From Sphingobium xenophagum NBRC 107872 (GTDB taxonomy: Bacteria; Pseudomonadota; Alphaproteobacteria; Sphingomonadales; Sphingomonadaceae), in assembly GCF_000367345.1 (NCBI RefSeq), contig NZ_BARE01000008.1, positions 58,432 to 122,431 on the forward strand: a DNA stretch of 64,000 nucleotides. The letters run 5' to 3'. Every line of letters begins with the position of its first letter. Position 1 is the stretch's first letter. Of the stretch, positions 26,805 through 36,800 are shown piece by piece. Below the pieces are notes generated by a model. That model had not been told where the DNA came from and did not search any database. It saw only the letters and a program-made list of their open reading frames with translations. The position numbers were made by a program, and so were the translations under genes.

Positions 26805-29563
26805 GTGCGCCGATCCACTTCGTTCGTCCTGTTGTCGCTGATGCTGGGGGTCGCGCCCGGCGCGCTGAGGGCGCAAGGCGCGCCGCAGGCCGATCCGCAA
26901 ATGGACGATGGCGAGGAAATTGTCGTCACCGGCCAGCCGCAGCGCGGCGCGGTACCGGGCAAGATCGAGCCGGAGCAACAGCTTAGCGGCGCGGATGTGC
27001 GGGCGCTGGGCGTGACCTCCATTTCCGAACTGCTCACCGAATTGTCGCCCCAGACCAATGGATCGCCCGTCATTCTGCTTAACGGCAAGCGGATTTCCAG
27101 CTTTTCGGAAATTTCCGACCTGCCCTCCGAAGCGGTCGCGCGGGTCGACATATTGCCCGAACAGGTCGCGCTCTCATACGGCTATGCCGCGACGCAAAAG
27201 GTCGTCAATATCGTCCTGCGTCAGCGTTTTCGCGCCGAAACCGTCGATCTGCGCGGCGGCACCACCACCGATGGCGGGCGCGACAATGGCCAGGCGGAGG
27301 GCGGCTTCCTGCGCATCCGGGGCGATAATCGCTTCACCCTGAACGTCAAATATCGCCGCGCCGCGCAATTGCTGGAAAGCGAGCGCGACATTCTCAACAC
27401 CGGCGCGTCCCGCCTCACCGCGATCACGCGCGGCGCGGAAATCGACCCGGCGCTCTCTGCGCTGGCAGGCGCGATCGTCACCCAGACCGGCGTCCCCGCC
27501 AGCGCCGCTACGGACCTGCCGACGCTGGCCAGTTTCGTGCCGGGCGCAACGACAAGCGACGCGGTCGACCTCACCCCCTATCGCACGCTCAGCCCCGCGA
27601 CCGAAAATTTCAGCGCCAATGCGACCCTGGCCCGCGCCTGGGCGGCGTGTCGGCGACGATCAACGGGCGGCTGGAACTGTTCGACAGCGATTCGCTGCAA
27701 GGCCTGTCGCGGGCCGCGCTGACCCTGCCTGCGGCCAGTCCCTTCTCCCCCTTTGCCAATGACGTCGCGCTCTCCCGCTATCTGGTTCGACCCGGCGCGC
27801 TGGGGCAGCAGGTGCGCGGCACGACGGCGCATGTCGGCGTCACGCTGAACGGGCGGCTGGCGGGCAGCTGGCAATGGTCCTTCACCGGCAATGGCGACCT
27901 GTCGATCACCCGCACCCGCACCGACAGGGGCGTGGCGACCGGCGCGATCCAGGCGGCGCTCGATGCAGGGGATGCCAGCGTCAATCCCTATGCCAGCTTC
28001 GCGCCGGACCTGCTCGCCACCCGCCTGACCGACCGCGCACGGGCGAAGTCGCAGGCGGTGCAGGGCGATCTGCTGCTTAGCGGAACATTGTTCGATCTGC
28101 CCGCCGGGCAGGCGATGACGTCCGTACGTATCGGTGCATCGGCCAACGGCTTTGAAAGCCGCTCCACCCGCGCCGGAATAGAAAGCCGGTCCGACTATAA
28201 CCGTGAAATCGGCAGCGGGCAGGTCAGCATCGACCTGCCGCTCACCAGCCGGTCTAGGCATGTGCTGGGCGGCATCGGCGATATTGGCGTGAACCTCAAC
28301 CTCGCCGCGCAGCAGGTTTCCGACTTCGGCACCCTTTCGACGCTCGGCTATGGTCTGCGCTGGCAGCCGGTCAAGGCGGTGCAGCTTTTGATGTCCGCCA
28401 ATCAGGATCGCGCCGCACCGACCGGCACGCAGATCACCGACCCGCTGGTCGCGACCCCCAATGTCACGGTGTTCGACTATGCGACCGGGCAAAGCGTGTT
28501 CGTCACCCAATTGTCGGGCGGCAATGCGAACCTGCGCGAAAGCGTGCGAGACCAGTTCCGCCTCAGCGCCAATATCAAGCCGTTCGACAAGCCCAATCTG
28601 ACGCTGACCGCCACCTATCTCAACAGCCGGACCAGCAATCCGATCGCAGCCTTCCCTTCGCCCACCCCGGCGATCGAGGCGGCCTTCCCCCAGCGCTTCC
28701 TGCGTGACGCGGACGGCAATCTGCTTCAGATCGACACCCGCCCGACCAACTTCCTGGCGGCGCAAAGCGAGCAATTGCGTTGGGGTTTCGATCTGTCGAT
28801 CCCGATCAAGTCGCATATCCAGAAGGTCGTCGAAGCCTGGCGCGCGGCAGGCGCCAAGCCGGAAGACCGTCCGCCCGAATTGCAGGGCCTGTTTGGCAAT
28901 CGCCAACCCCGGCCCGAAGGCGCCCGCCCGCCGGGCGAAGGCGGCGACCGGCCACGCGGCGAGGGTGGCACGGGTGCAGGCGCTGGACGTTCCGGCGGCC
29001 GCGGTTCTGGTGGCTTTGGCGGTTCGCGTGGCCCCGGCGGCGGCAGCGGGCGGCTGAGCTTCAGCCTCTATCACACCTGGCATCTGACCGAGAGCATCAC
29101 CATTGCGCCCGGCGTGCCGCAACTCAACCTGCTGGATGGCGACGCGACCGGATCGTCAGGCGGCCAGCCGCGTCATGAGTTGGAAGGGCGGATCGGTTAT
29201 ATGAATAACGGCATCGGCGCGCGGCTGGGCCTGGACTGGGAAAGCGGCACCCATGTCGATGGCGCGCTTGGCGGCAGCTCGCGGCTCGATTTTGGCAGTC
29301 TGGCGACGGTCAATCTGCGTCTGTTCGCCAATCTGGGCCAGATGCCGCAACTGGTGAAATCCGTGCCGTTCCTGCGCGGCGCGCGATTGTCGATCGGTAT
29401 CGACAATATCTTCAACCAGCGTCGCGAGGTCACCGACGCGAGCGGAATGACGCCGCTGCGCTACCAGCAGGATTATCTGGATCCGCTGGGCCGCGCGGTC
29501 ACCATCAGCTTCCGCAAGCTCTTCTTCCCCAATTTTGCCGCCAATAATGGACCACGTAGTTAA
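26805..29563 (+). pseudogene. TonB-dependent receptor interrupted by a frameshift
   Basis: First segment 26805-27640 from a GTG with GGGGG seven bases before: signal peptide MRRSTSFVLLSLMLGV..LRAQ, TonB-box-like EEIVVTGQ, plug with SPQTNGSPVILLNGKRIS, VARVDILPEQVALSYGY and VVNIVLRQRF. Around 27625-27650 the frame changes: ATLAR in frame one continues as LGGVSATINGRLELFDS in another frame, as if one base had been lost. The second segment runs to 29563 with barrel strands and an aromatic end SFRKLFFPNF. Residues encoded by 28890-29055 form a Gly/Arg/Pro-rich stretch, unusual for a barrel. Without the shift it would be about 918 residues. A sequencing error is possible; if real the gene is dead. 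Confidence 0.8.
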
Positions 29564-29639
29564 ATGGGTGTTAGCCACGTCTAAAGCATGGTCCGCCCCG
29601 GTCGTTATGATGCTCATAAACGGTTCGGGGAGACGGCAG

Positions 29640-30062
29640 ATGAAGCCTATTAGAATTGTGGTGGTCGACGATTCGCTCACCATCCGCGCGATGATCGAAA
29701 CGCTGCTCGAACGCGACCGCCGGGTTGAGGTGGTCGGCATCGCGCGCGACGGGGTGGAAGCGATAGAGATGATCCGGGCCGAAAAGCCCGATGTGGTGAC
29801 GCTGGACATCGCCATGCCAGGCAAGGACGGCATGACGATATTGGACGAGATCATGGACATGGAACCATGCCCGGTGATCATGCTGTCCAGCCTGATGCGC
29901 GACGGCGCGCCGATCGTCGCCGAAGCGATGGACCGGGGCGCTGCGGCCTGCTTCAACAAGGCGATGATCGTGCGGGAAGCCACCCGCTTCGTGACCCTGA
30001 TCAAGAGCGTGGCGCGCGGCCTGATCGAGGCGGAAGCGGAACCGGTCGCGATCGCCGCCTGA
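29640..30062 (+). CDS. Stand-alone CheY-like response regulator
   Basis: 140 residues, a single receiver domain. Acidic pair VVVDDSLTIRAM near residue 8, phosphoacceptor Asp in VVTLDIAMPGKDGM near 56, Thr/Ser in VIMLSSLMRDG near 84, and Lys in ACFNKAMI near 106. The MPGKDG and LSS sequence resemble CheB-type receivers, but no methylesterase domain follows: the stop comes after a short EAEAEPVAIAA tail. ATG at 29640 has GGGGAG upstream. A strong hairpin terminator follows. No kinase is near it, so it must be phosphorylated by a distant histidine kinase. Confidence 0.88.
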   Translation: MKPIRIVVVDDSLTIRAMIETLLERDRRVEVVGIARDGVEAIEMIRAEKPDVVTLDIAMPGKDGMTILDEIMDMEPCPVIMLSSLMRDGAPIVAEAMDRGAAACFNKAMIVREATRFVTLIKSVARGLIEAEAEPVAIAA

Positions 30063-30078
30063 CCAGATATGGACAAGA

Positions 30079-30116
30079 AAAAGGGGGGCAGAAGCATATC
30101 GCTTCCGCCCCCCTTT
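30079..30116. terminator. Hairpin terminator between convergent genes
   Basis: AAAAGGGGGGC-AGAAGC, loop ATATC, GCTTC-CGCCCCCCTTTT: a long GC-rich stem with A-tract before and T-tract after, so it can work on both strands. It serves the response regulator (ends 30062) and the small minus-strand gene ending at 30128. Confidence 0.88.
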
Positions 30117-30127
30117 TCCTGTGCCCA

Positions 30128-30334
30128 TCAGTCTGGGCTGGATGAATTGGAACTGGCCAACGCCATTGCCTGCGCCGTCCCGCTGGCGGGTTTTATAGTC
30201 GTGTGATTGTTGGACAGGATATAGGCGCTCAGCGTCGCAATGCCTAAAAACAGTGCCGCGCCAATAACCGCCAGGCCGTTATGCCCGCTGCTGCTGGTCC
30301 GCTTCTGTCCATCACGATCATCCCTATAACGCAT
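30128..30334 (-). CDS. Small single-span membrane protein, unknown
   Basis: 68 residues. A basic, polar N-terminus MRYRDDRDGQKRTSSSGHNG is followed by one hydrophobic span LAVIGAALFLGIATLSAYIL (about residues 21-40) and a Ser/Thr/Asn-rich outer tail. GGAG lies seven bases before the ATG at 30334, and it is bounded by the terminator at 30079, so I accept it as a real gene. Predicted N-in, C-out. No family recognised. Confidence 0.62.
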   Translation of the reverse strand: MRYRDDRDGQKRTSSSGHNGLAVIGAALFLGIATLSAYILSNNHTTIKPASGTAQAMALASSNSSSPD

Positions 30335-30441
30335 CGGCAGTCTCCATTGAGTTGGTGTGCCGATGATAATCTCCGCTCAGATGTGCAGTTCCAGCCTGAT
30401 TTCGTGATATTTTATTGCTGAAACCGACAGTTGCGACGCCG

Positions 30442-33057
30442 TCAGGATGCCAATGCCTTGGGCGCGTTGCGCAGCGCTCCAAGGTCCACCGCTCCGGCAA
30501 ACTCTACGCCCATGCGGTCGTCCTTCGACCAGCGGGCTGTGGCGTTGACGAACTGGCCTTCGCTCAGTTCGATCGCGAACAATGTGCCCAGCGGCACGTT
30601 CCACAACCCTTCGATCAGGGCGCCGGTTGACGATATGTTGCGGACCCGTCCGGTATAGACATGGCCGTCATGATGCACGGCTATCGTGCGCAACATGGTC
30701 TTGCGCGCGGGACGACTGGACTGGAAGCCGTCCGCCGCCGCCGCCGAACCATTGACGCGCTGACTTGCCAGAACGTCGGCGGCGGGCATCGGGCGGCCAT
30801 AGATATAGCCCTGAATATGGCTGCACCCCAATTGCCGGATCAACGCCAGTTCATCCTGCGTCTCCGCGCCTTCGGCCGTCGTATCCATGCCCAGCGCTTC
30901 GGCCAGGCTGACGATAGCCTTGATGATCGCGCTGTTGCGGCTGCCCTTGGTCGCGGCTCCGCGCACGAAGCTCTGGTCGATCTTGATCTTGTCGAAGGGC
31001 GCCTTTTTGAGATAGCCGAGCGAGGAGTAGCCGGTGCCAAAATCATCGAGTGCCAGCCGCACGCCCAACGCCTTGAGCCGCGCAAACATGGCGTCAGTGC
31101 CGTCATCGTCGTTCAGGAATACGCTTTCGGTGATCTCCAGCTCCAGCCGTTCCGGCGCCAATTGCGCGCTGGCCAGGGCATTCATGACGGTGGACGGAAA
31201 ACCGGGATTGGCAAATTGTGTCGGCGACACATTCACCGCAACGCGGATGTCATCGAGCCACTGGACGGCGTCTCGGCAGGCGGTGCGCAGCACCCATTCG
31301 CCGATTTGCGCGATCAGGCCGGTATCCTCCGCGATCGGGATGAACAGGGCGGGGGAAATCGGCCCCCGCACCGGATGTTCCCAGCGCAGCAACGCTTCAT
31401 AGCCGGCAATCTGCTCCGTCTTGGACGACACCACCGGCTGGTAGACCAGATGTAGCCCGTCGGCGGCCAGCGCGTGGCGCAGATCCTCCTCCAGCTGGCG
31501 GCGATCTTCGGCATCGGCATGCATGTCCGACGAATAGAAACGGTGGACGCCGCGGCCATTGCCCTTGGCCGCATAGAGCGCCAGGTCGGCGTTGCGGATC
31601 AGCGCATCGGCTGTCACCCCGTCCTGCGGACAAGATGAAATGCCGATCGACACGCCGATGACGACCGCCGTTCCCTCGATCGAATAGGGTTGCGACACGG
31701 TGGCGATGATGTTCTGCGCCAGTTGCGCCAGTTGCGCCTGATCCTGGCGACCCGGCAGCAGTATCTTGAATTCATCACCGCCCTGACGCCCGACCAGTCC
31801 CCGGTCGCCGACGACCCGCTGCAATCGCTGGCTCACCTGCCGCAGCAGCGCGTCACCTGCCGGATGGCCCAGCGTATCGTTGACGCTCTTGAACCGGTCC
31901 AGGTCCAGCATCATCAGCGTGCAATCGCCCGCCTTGCCATGCCGGTCGGCCACAGCCTGCTCCAACGAACGCAGCATCTGGATGCGGTTGGCGAGGCCGG
32001 TCAGCGAATCGAACTGGGCCAGCCGCGTGACTTCCGCCTGGCTGCGACGCATTTCGGTCAGGTCGGTGCCTGATCCGCGAAAACCGTGGAACTGGCCATA
32101 TTCATTGAATACCGGCTGGCCGGAAATCGACCACCAGCGCTCCTCCTTCGCCATGGCGGCGCGGACGGAAATGTCGGAAAAGCCAGTGCGCGCCGACAGG
32201 TGAAAACCCAGCGTGCGCTCCCCATCGCCCTGCTGCTTGTCGCCGGGACGGATCATTTCAGTGATCGGCCGGCCGATCAGCCCGCCCTTGGGCGCGTCCA
32301 ATGTGCGCACGAGCGTATCGGAAATATAAGTTAGGCAACCCTGCCGGTCGGTTTCCCAGAACCAGCCGCGCCCGGTGCGCTCATGCTCCTGCAAAAGCCG
32401 GTCAGATCGCTGCGCACGCAAGTCCTGCCGCTGGCGTTCGATGGCCCGCTCGCGGTCCGCCGTCGCCTGTCGCAGCGTGGCGACAGCCATGACGATGATA
32501 CAACTCACCAGCAGGCCGATCTGCGCCGGGCCCGCCTTTGCCGCCACCGACACAAGCAGCGCACCCAGAAAATAGCTGATCCCCAACAAACGGCGGTCGC
32601 CCACGATGCATACCGCCAGCAGCGCGACCGCCAGTTCGGGCACAGCGGCCAGGAACAGCGAGTCCGACACCGTTTTCGGATCATGCTTTAACCACAGGCT
32701 GAAGCTGAGGCCGGACAGGAACAGCATTGGCAGCATCAGCCAATTCTGGACGTGGGGCATCCGCTCCTGAAACACGGGCCAGCGCGGCACCAGCATCAAC
32801 GCGCCGTCCACCAGCAGCATCACGAGCAGGACGCCGAATTGCTGCGCATCATCGGGACGGAAGAGTGGAATGCCCAGCAGGCTTATCACGCACAGCTTGG
32901 ACAGCAGGATCAGCGGCCATAGCCGGGCGATCTGGACGAAAGCGCCTGAAATCCAGGACGCGGCCACCTCGGTCCCGCTCTCTGCCAGCCCCAGCGCGAC
33001 CATGAGGGACATGGAGCGGGAGGGAGTATCGGACAGGGACGCGCGCAATCGAGACAT
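30442..33057 (-). CDS. Membrane PAS-GGDEF-EAL-PilZ cyclic-di-GMP enzyme
   Basis: 871 residues. N-terminal region about 20-200 has several TM helices (LWPLILLSKLCVISLLGIP, FGVLLVMLLVDGALML, PELAVALLAVCIVG). A PAS domain follows about 235-325 (GRGWFWETDRQGCLTYIS..DGERT). GGDEF domain with intact VGRQGGDEFKILL near 425 and no RxxD inhibitory site just before it. EAL domain starts EALLRWEHP near 552 with NVSPTQF, LEITESVF, LDDFGTGYSSLGYLK and KIDQSFV, so the phosphodiesterase site looks complete. A C-terminal PilZ domain about 785-865 has NISSTGALIEG. Thus it should make or break c-di-GMP and also sense it. Start at 33057 has no clear RBS; MSLMVALG 15 codons on is an alternative. Confidence 0.9.
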   Translation of the reverse strand: MSRLRASLSDTPSRSMSLMVALGLAESGTEVAASWISGAFVQIARLWPLILLSKLCVISLLGIPLFRPDDAQQFGVLLVMLLVDGALMLVPRWPVFQERMPHVQNWLMLPMLFLSGLSFSLWLKHDPKTVSDSLFLAAVPELAVALLAVCIVGDRRLLGISYFLGALLVSVAAKAGPAQIGLLVSCIIVMAVATLRQATADRERAIERQRQDLRAQRSDRLLQEHERTGRGWFWETDRQGCLTYISDTLVRTLDAPKGGLIGRPITEMIRPGDKQQGDGERTLGFHLSARTGFSDISVRAAMAKEERWWSISGQPVFNEYGQFHGFRGSGTDLTEMRRSQAEVTRLAQFDSLTGLANRIQMLRSLEQAVADRHGKAGDCTLMMLDLDRFKSVNDTLGHPAGDALLRQVSQRLQRVVGDRGLVGRQGGDEFKILLPGRQDQAQLAQLAQNIIATVSQPYSIEGTAVVIGVSIGISSCPQDGVTADALIRNADLALYAAKGNGRGVHRFYSSDMHADAEDRRQLEEDLRHALAADGLHLVYQPVVSSKTEQIAGYEALLRWEHPVRGPISPALFIPIAEDTGLIAQIGEWVLRTACRDAVQWLDDIRVAVNVSPTQFANPGFPSTVMNALASAQLAPERLELEITESVFLNDDDGTDAMFARLKALGVRLALDDFGTGYSSLGYLKKAPFDKIKIDQSFVRGAATKGSRNSAIIKAIVSLAEALGMDTTAEGAETQDELALIRQLGCSHIQGYIYGRPMPAADVLASQRVNGSAAAADGFQSSRPARKTMLRTIAVHHDGHVYTGRVRNISSTGALIEGLWNVPLGTLFAIELSEGQFVNATARWSKDDRMGVEFAGAVDLGALRNAPKALAS

Positions 33058-33158
33058 GCGCGTTGTTTAACGCCCGTTCCTTTACATAGAATTACTTCAA
33101 ATAAGGGGACTTTTGCATGTTTAACGACACTAAACGCGCTCGTTAGACATGGCTTTGG

Positions 33159-34271
33159 TCACACCCGCATCGGCATCAATACATAGAGCGCCGGGCTGCG
33201 GTCATTCTCGCGGATCAGCGTAGGTGCGGCGGCATCGGCCAGATGCAGTTCCACTGTTTCGCTGTCGATCTGCCCCAATATGTCGAGCAGGTAGCGCGCG
33301 TTGAAGCCGATGTCGAAACCCTCGCCCTGAAACACACCGGACACTTCTTCGGCGGCGGTGCCATTTTCGGGGCTGGTGACCGACAGGGTGATCTTGTCGC
33401 GGTCCAGGCTCATCTTGACCGCGCGGGTCTTTTCGGTCGCGATGGTCGCAACGCGATCAACCCCTTCCTCGAAGCTGCGCGGGTCGATCTTGAGCAGCTT
33501 GTCGTTGGCGGTCGGGATGACGCGGCTATAGTCGGGGAAGGTGCCGTCGATCAGCTTGCTGGTCAGGATCGCGCTGCCCAGGCCAAAGCGGATCTTGCTG
33601 GCGGACAGCGAAATCTGCACCGACCCTTCGACCTCGTCGAGCAATTTGCGCAGTTCGCCGATACATTTGCGCGGGACGATGATACCGGGCATCCCGTCCG
33701 CGCCATCGGGACGAGGCACGGTGACGCGTGCCAGGCGATGTCCGTCGGTCGCCGCGGCTTTCAGCACTGGCTGGCCATCATCGGACACATGGAAATAAAT
33801 CCCGTTCAGATAATAGCGCGTTTCTTCGGTCGAAATGGCAAAGCGCGTCTTGTCGATGATCTGCTTCAATGTTTCGGCGGGCAGTTCGAAGCTGGTCGGC
33901 AGGTCGCCCTCGGCGATCACCGGGAAATCGTCGCGGGGCAGGGTGGACAGGTTGAAGCGCGCGCGCCCCGCCTGAATCAGCATCTTGCCATCGGCCGCCG
34001 CCAGCGACACCTGGCTACCTTCGGGCAGCTTGCGCGCAATGTCGAACAAAGTGTGGGCGGATATGGTGGTCGCGCCAGCCTGCTCCACCTGCGCCGAAAT
34101 ACTTTCGACCACCTGCAGGTCCAGATCGGTCGCCATCAGCTTGATAGCGCCATCCGCCGACGCTTCGATCAGCACGTTGGACAGGATCGGAATCGTGTTG
34201 CGCCGCTCGACCACCGACTGGACGTGGCTCAGGCTCTTCAACAGCGTCGCGCGTTCGATGGTGGCCTTCAT
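33159..34271 (-). CDS. dnaN: DNA polymerase III beta subunit (sliding clamp)
   Basis: Ring-shaped processivity factor for DNA replication. 370 residues from ATG at 34271 (MKATIERATLLKSLSHVQSV), as in alphaproteobacterial DnaN; the longer open frame upstream is not needed. Seen: VVERRNTIPILSNVLIEA, LPRDDFPVI, TRYYLNGIYFH, ATDGHRLARV, DGTFPDYSRVIP and the C-terminal ALYVLMPMRV that forms the ligand pocket. recF lies 8 kb away on the same strand, so the classical dnaA-dnaN-recF run is broken up, as in many alphaproteobacteria. It is followed by the GGDEF-EAL gene. Confidence 0.97.
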   Translation of the reverse strand: MKATIERATLLKSLSHVQSVVERRNTIPILSNVLIEASADGAIKLMATDLDLQVVESISAQVEQAGATTISAHTLFDIARKLPEGSQVSLAAADGKMLIQAGRARFNLSTLPRDDFPVIAEGDLPTSFELPAETLKQIIDKTRFAISTEETRYYLNGIYFHVSDDGQPVLKAAATDGHRLARVTVPRPDGADGMPGIIVPRKCIGELRKLLDEVEGSVQISLSASKIRFGLGSAILTSKLIDGTFPDYSRVIPTANDKLLKIDPRSFEEGVDRVATIATEKTRAVKMSLDRDKITLSVTSPENGTAAEEVSGVFQGEGFDIGFNARYLLDILGQIDSETVELHLADAAAPTLIRENDRSPALYVLMPMRV

Positions 34272-34442
34272 GTCCCTGTTCTGTCCGTTTCTTTTTCTGC
34301 AAGTGCCCGGATGCAGTCGAATCCGGGTGACTATGATGGATGGTTCTTCATAACCGCTGTTGCGGCATGGGCAAGCACTCGCTCGCGCTTTCGCGCAGCA
34401 GCACCCTTGCAAAACGGGACAGGGTGCGCTCTGCCTTGGCAG

Positions 34443-34931
34443 ATGAGCCGCATCGCCGCCTGTCTGATGATCTTGCTGCTGGTCGCATCGCCTGCGTTCG
34501 CGCGCGATTCGCTGGGCATGTTCGAAACCTGGGGGGCGTTCCGGGATCCCGCCACGCCGCGCTGCTATGCCATTGCCCGCCCCGTCAAGCGCGCCGGGCG
34601 GGTCAGTCCGGGCTTCGCAGCGGTCGGCACCTGGCCACGGCAGAGGGTGCGCGGCCAGGTCCATTTCCGCCTGAGCCGCAACCGTGCGGACAAGGCGCCA
34701 GTGACGCTGACCGTCGGCGAACGCCGCTTCACCCTGGTCGCGGGGCGCAGCGACGCCTGGGCCGCCGACGCCCGCGGCGACGCCACGATCATCGCCGCCA
34801 TGCGATCCGCCAGCAGCATGAGCATACAGACCAAAGACGCGCAGGGCCGCGCCTTTGCCGACGCCTACGCCTTGCGCGGCGCTGCGACCGCGATCGACGC
34901 GGCCGCGCTGGGGTGCGCGCGGCTGCGGTAA
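34443..34931 (+). CDS. Secreted IalB-like (invasion-associated locus B) protein
   Basis: 162 residues. Signal peptide [20 protein letters not shown], mature part starting [16 protein letters not shown], with [11 protein letters not shown] and VHFRLSRN; this W-x-x-x-R/D-P-x-x-x-x-C pattern is that of IalB-type proteins, beta-rich periplasmic proteins of unknown role. A second Cys lies near the C-terminus (LGCARL). ATG at 34443 preferred; the frame is open far upstream but that part is antisense to dnaN. rlmN begins 36 bases after the stop, so the two may be co-transcribed. Confidence 0.77.
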   Translation: MSRIAACLMILLLVASPAFARDSLGMFETWGAFRDPATPRCYAIARPVKRAGRVSPGFAAVGTWPRQRVRGQVHFRLSRNRADKAPVTLTVGERRFTLVAGRSDAWAADARGDATIIAAMRSASSMSIQTKDAQGRAFADAYALRGAATAIDAAALGCARLR

Positions 34932-34966
34932 AGCGGCAACGCTTTAATCGTCGGCGAAAATCGACT

Positions 34967-36247
34967 ATGGGCGCGATCATGCAATCAGCCGCCAACCCCA
35001 TCATGCCGATTCCCGGCCTTGTAGACCCTGTGCCCGTGCCGCGCGCCGTGACGCCGCGCGCCGATGGCCGCACCGACCTGCTCGGCCTGTCGCGCCCGCA
35101 GATCAAGTCCGTGCTGGAGGAAGCGGGGCTGGACGCAAAAGCCGCCAAGCTGCGCTCCAAACAGCTGTTCCACTGGCTCTATCATCGCGGCGAGACGGAC
35201 TTTGAAGCGATGACCGACCTTGCCAAGCCGATGCGCGGCTGGATGGCCGAGCGCTTTGTCGTCGGTCGCCCGCAGGTGGTGGAGGCGCAGGTTTCGAACG
35301 ATGGCACGCGCAAATGGCTGCTCCGGTCGGACGACGGGCAGGATTATGAAATGGTGTTCATCCCCGATGCCGATCGCGGCACGCTGTGCGTGTCGAGCCA
35401 GGTGGGCTGCACCCTCAACTGCCGCTTCTGCCACACCGGCACGATGCGACTGGTCCGCAACCTGACGCCCGGCGAAATCGTGGGTCAGGTCATGCTGGCG
35501 CGCGATGCGCTGGGCGAATGGCCCAAGGGGAATATGGGCAGCGCCGCCGCGGTGCCGGACGATGAGGATGAGGACGCCCCCCAATATTCGCCCGACGGGC
35601 GGATGCTGACCAATATCGTCATGATGGGCATGGGCGAACCGCTTTATAATTTCGAGCATGTCCGCGATGCGTTGAAAGTCGTCATGGACGGCGATGGCCT
35701 TGCCCTCTCGCGCCGCCGCATCACCCTGTCGACCAGCGGCGTCATTCCGATGATGGCGCGCGCCAGCGAGGAAATCGGCGTCAATCTGGCCGTCTCGCTG
35801 CATGCCGTGACCAAGGAAGTGCGCGACGAACTGGTCCCGATCAACAGGAAATATGGGATAGAGGAACTGCTCCAGGCCTGCGCTGACTATCCCAAGGCCA
35901 GCAATGCGCGCCGCATCACCTTTGAATATGTGATGATCAAGGACAAGAATGACAGCGATGAGGATGCGCGGGAACTGGTCCGCCTGATCCGTAAGTATAA
36001 GTTGCCGGCCAAGGTCAACCTGATCCCGTTCAACCCCTGGCCCGGCACGGACTATGAATGTTCGACGCCCGACCGGATTCGCGCGTTCAGCAGCATCGTG
36101 TTCGAAGGCGGCATTTCGGCCCCGGTCCGCACCCCCCGCGGGCGCGACATCATGGCGGCCTGCGGACAACTCAAATCGGCCAGCGAAAAGAAAAGTCGCG
36201 CCGAACTCGACCGGCTGGCCGAGGAAAAGCAGGCGGCGCTCGGCTGA
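34967..36247 (+). CDS. rlmN: 23S rRNA (adenine2503-C2)/tRNA methyltransferase RlmN
   Basis: Radical-SAM dual-specificity RNA methyltransferase. 426 residues from ATG 34967 ([17 protein letters not shown]); an ATG four codons later is an alternative. Seen: [17 protein letters not shown] segment ([18 protein letters not shown]), the radical-SAM cluster [11 protein letters not shown] with C-x3-C-x2-C near residue 155, [34 protein letters not shown] and the C-terminal [12 protein letters not shown], which holds the methyl-bearing Cys. Insert [24 protein letters not shown] between the cluster and MTNIVMMG is acidic and longer than in E. coli. A terminator follows at 36277. Confidence 0.96.
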   Translation: MGAIMQSAANPIMPIPGLVDPVPVPRAVTPRADGRTDLLGLSRPQIKSVLEEAGLDAKAAKLRSKQLFHWLYHRGETDFEAMTDLAKPMRGWMAERFVVGRPQVVEAQVSNDGTRKWLLRSDDGQDYEMVFIPDADRGTLCVSSQVGCTLNCRFCHTGTMRLVRNLTPGEIVGQVMLARDALGEWPKGNMGSAAAVPDDEDEDAPQYSPDGRMLTNIVMMGMGEPLYNFEHVRDALKVVMDGDGLALSRRRITLSTSGVIPMMARASEEIGVNLAVSLHAVTKEVRDELVPINRKYGIEELLQACADYPKASNARRITFEYVMIKDKNDSDEDARELVRLIRKYKLPAKVNLIPFNPWPGTDYECSTPDRIRAFSSIVFEGGISAPVRTPRGRDIMAACGQLKSASEKKSRAELDRLAEEKQAALG

Positions 36248-36276
36248 CCGTCGCCCCACGGCGACAGGATGCAGCA

Positions 36277-36303
36277 AGCCCCGCCCGCAACGGCGGGGCT
36301 TTT
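36277..36303 (+). terminator. Rho-independent terminator after rlmN
   Basis: AGCCCCGCC, loop CGCAAC, GGCGGGGCT, then TTTTC. Perfect nine-pair stem 30 bases after the rlmN stop. Confidence 0.88.
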
Positions 36304-36321
36304 CATTGTGGGGGACTGATG

Positions 36322-36744
36322 ATGACCGATGAAGAGATTGAGTGGCTGGTGACAGGCTTTTGCGCCTGCACCCTGCCCAAGGCGGCCTGGACCCACGGCG
36401 CGCATTTTGCGACCGCCCTTTGGCTGATCCTCCAACGTCCCGACATTGTCCCGGAACGCGATATGCCCGACATGATCCGCCGCTATAATGAGAGTGTGGG
36501 CGGGGTGAACAGCGACATGGGCGGCTATCATGAAACCATCACCCAGGCATCGTTGCACATGACCCGCATGACACTCGCCGCCCTGCCGCCGGACTCAACG
36601 CCCGCCAGCGCCTTCGCTGCGCTGATGGCGTCGCCGCTGGGGAACAAGGACTGGCTGTTCGCTTACTGGTCGCGCGCGACGCTGATGTCGGTTGCGGCGC
36701 GCAGGGGCTGGGTCGCACCGGACCTTCGGCCCTTGCCTGCATAG
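36322..36744 (+). CDS. Conserved hypothetical protein with WTHxxH and GYHET motifs
   Basis: 140 residues, no named function recognised. The N-terminal half has AAWTHGAHFATALWLI and MIRRYNESVGG, then GGYHETITQASL; the pattern W-T/N-H-x2-H, RYN and GYHET-x-T is shared by a widespread family of small uncharacterised proteins, and the three His could bind a metal. ATG at 36322 has GGGGGA seven bases before it; an ATG three bases upstream is equally in frame. Cytoplasmic, no TM. Independent unit between two terminators (36277 and 36747). Confidence 0.72.
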   Translation: MTDEEIEWLVTGFCACTLPKAAWTHGAHFATALWLILQRPDIVPERDMPDMIRRYNESVGGVNSDMGGYHETITQASLHMTRMTLAALPPDSTPASAFAALMASPLGNKDWLFAYWSRATLMSVAARRGWVAPDLRPLPA

Positions 36745-36746
36745 AA

Positions 36747-36773
36747 AAAGGGCGGCCCAACGGACCGCCCTTT
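36747..36773. terminator. Bidirectional terminator
   Basis: AAAGGGCGG, nine-base loop, CCGCCCTTT. Lies between two convergent genes and has an A-tract on one side and T-tract on the other, so it should serve both. Confidence 0.85.
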
Positions 36774-36800
36774 CCCTTATTCCAAACTGATCGACAAGGA

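Noticed and set aside
33060..33073. GCGTT-GTTT-AACGC inverted repeat just before the GGDEF-EAL start
   Set aside because: Arms of five bases only; could be chance and no regulator is known for it.
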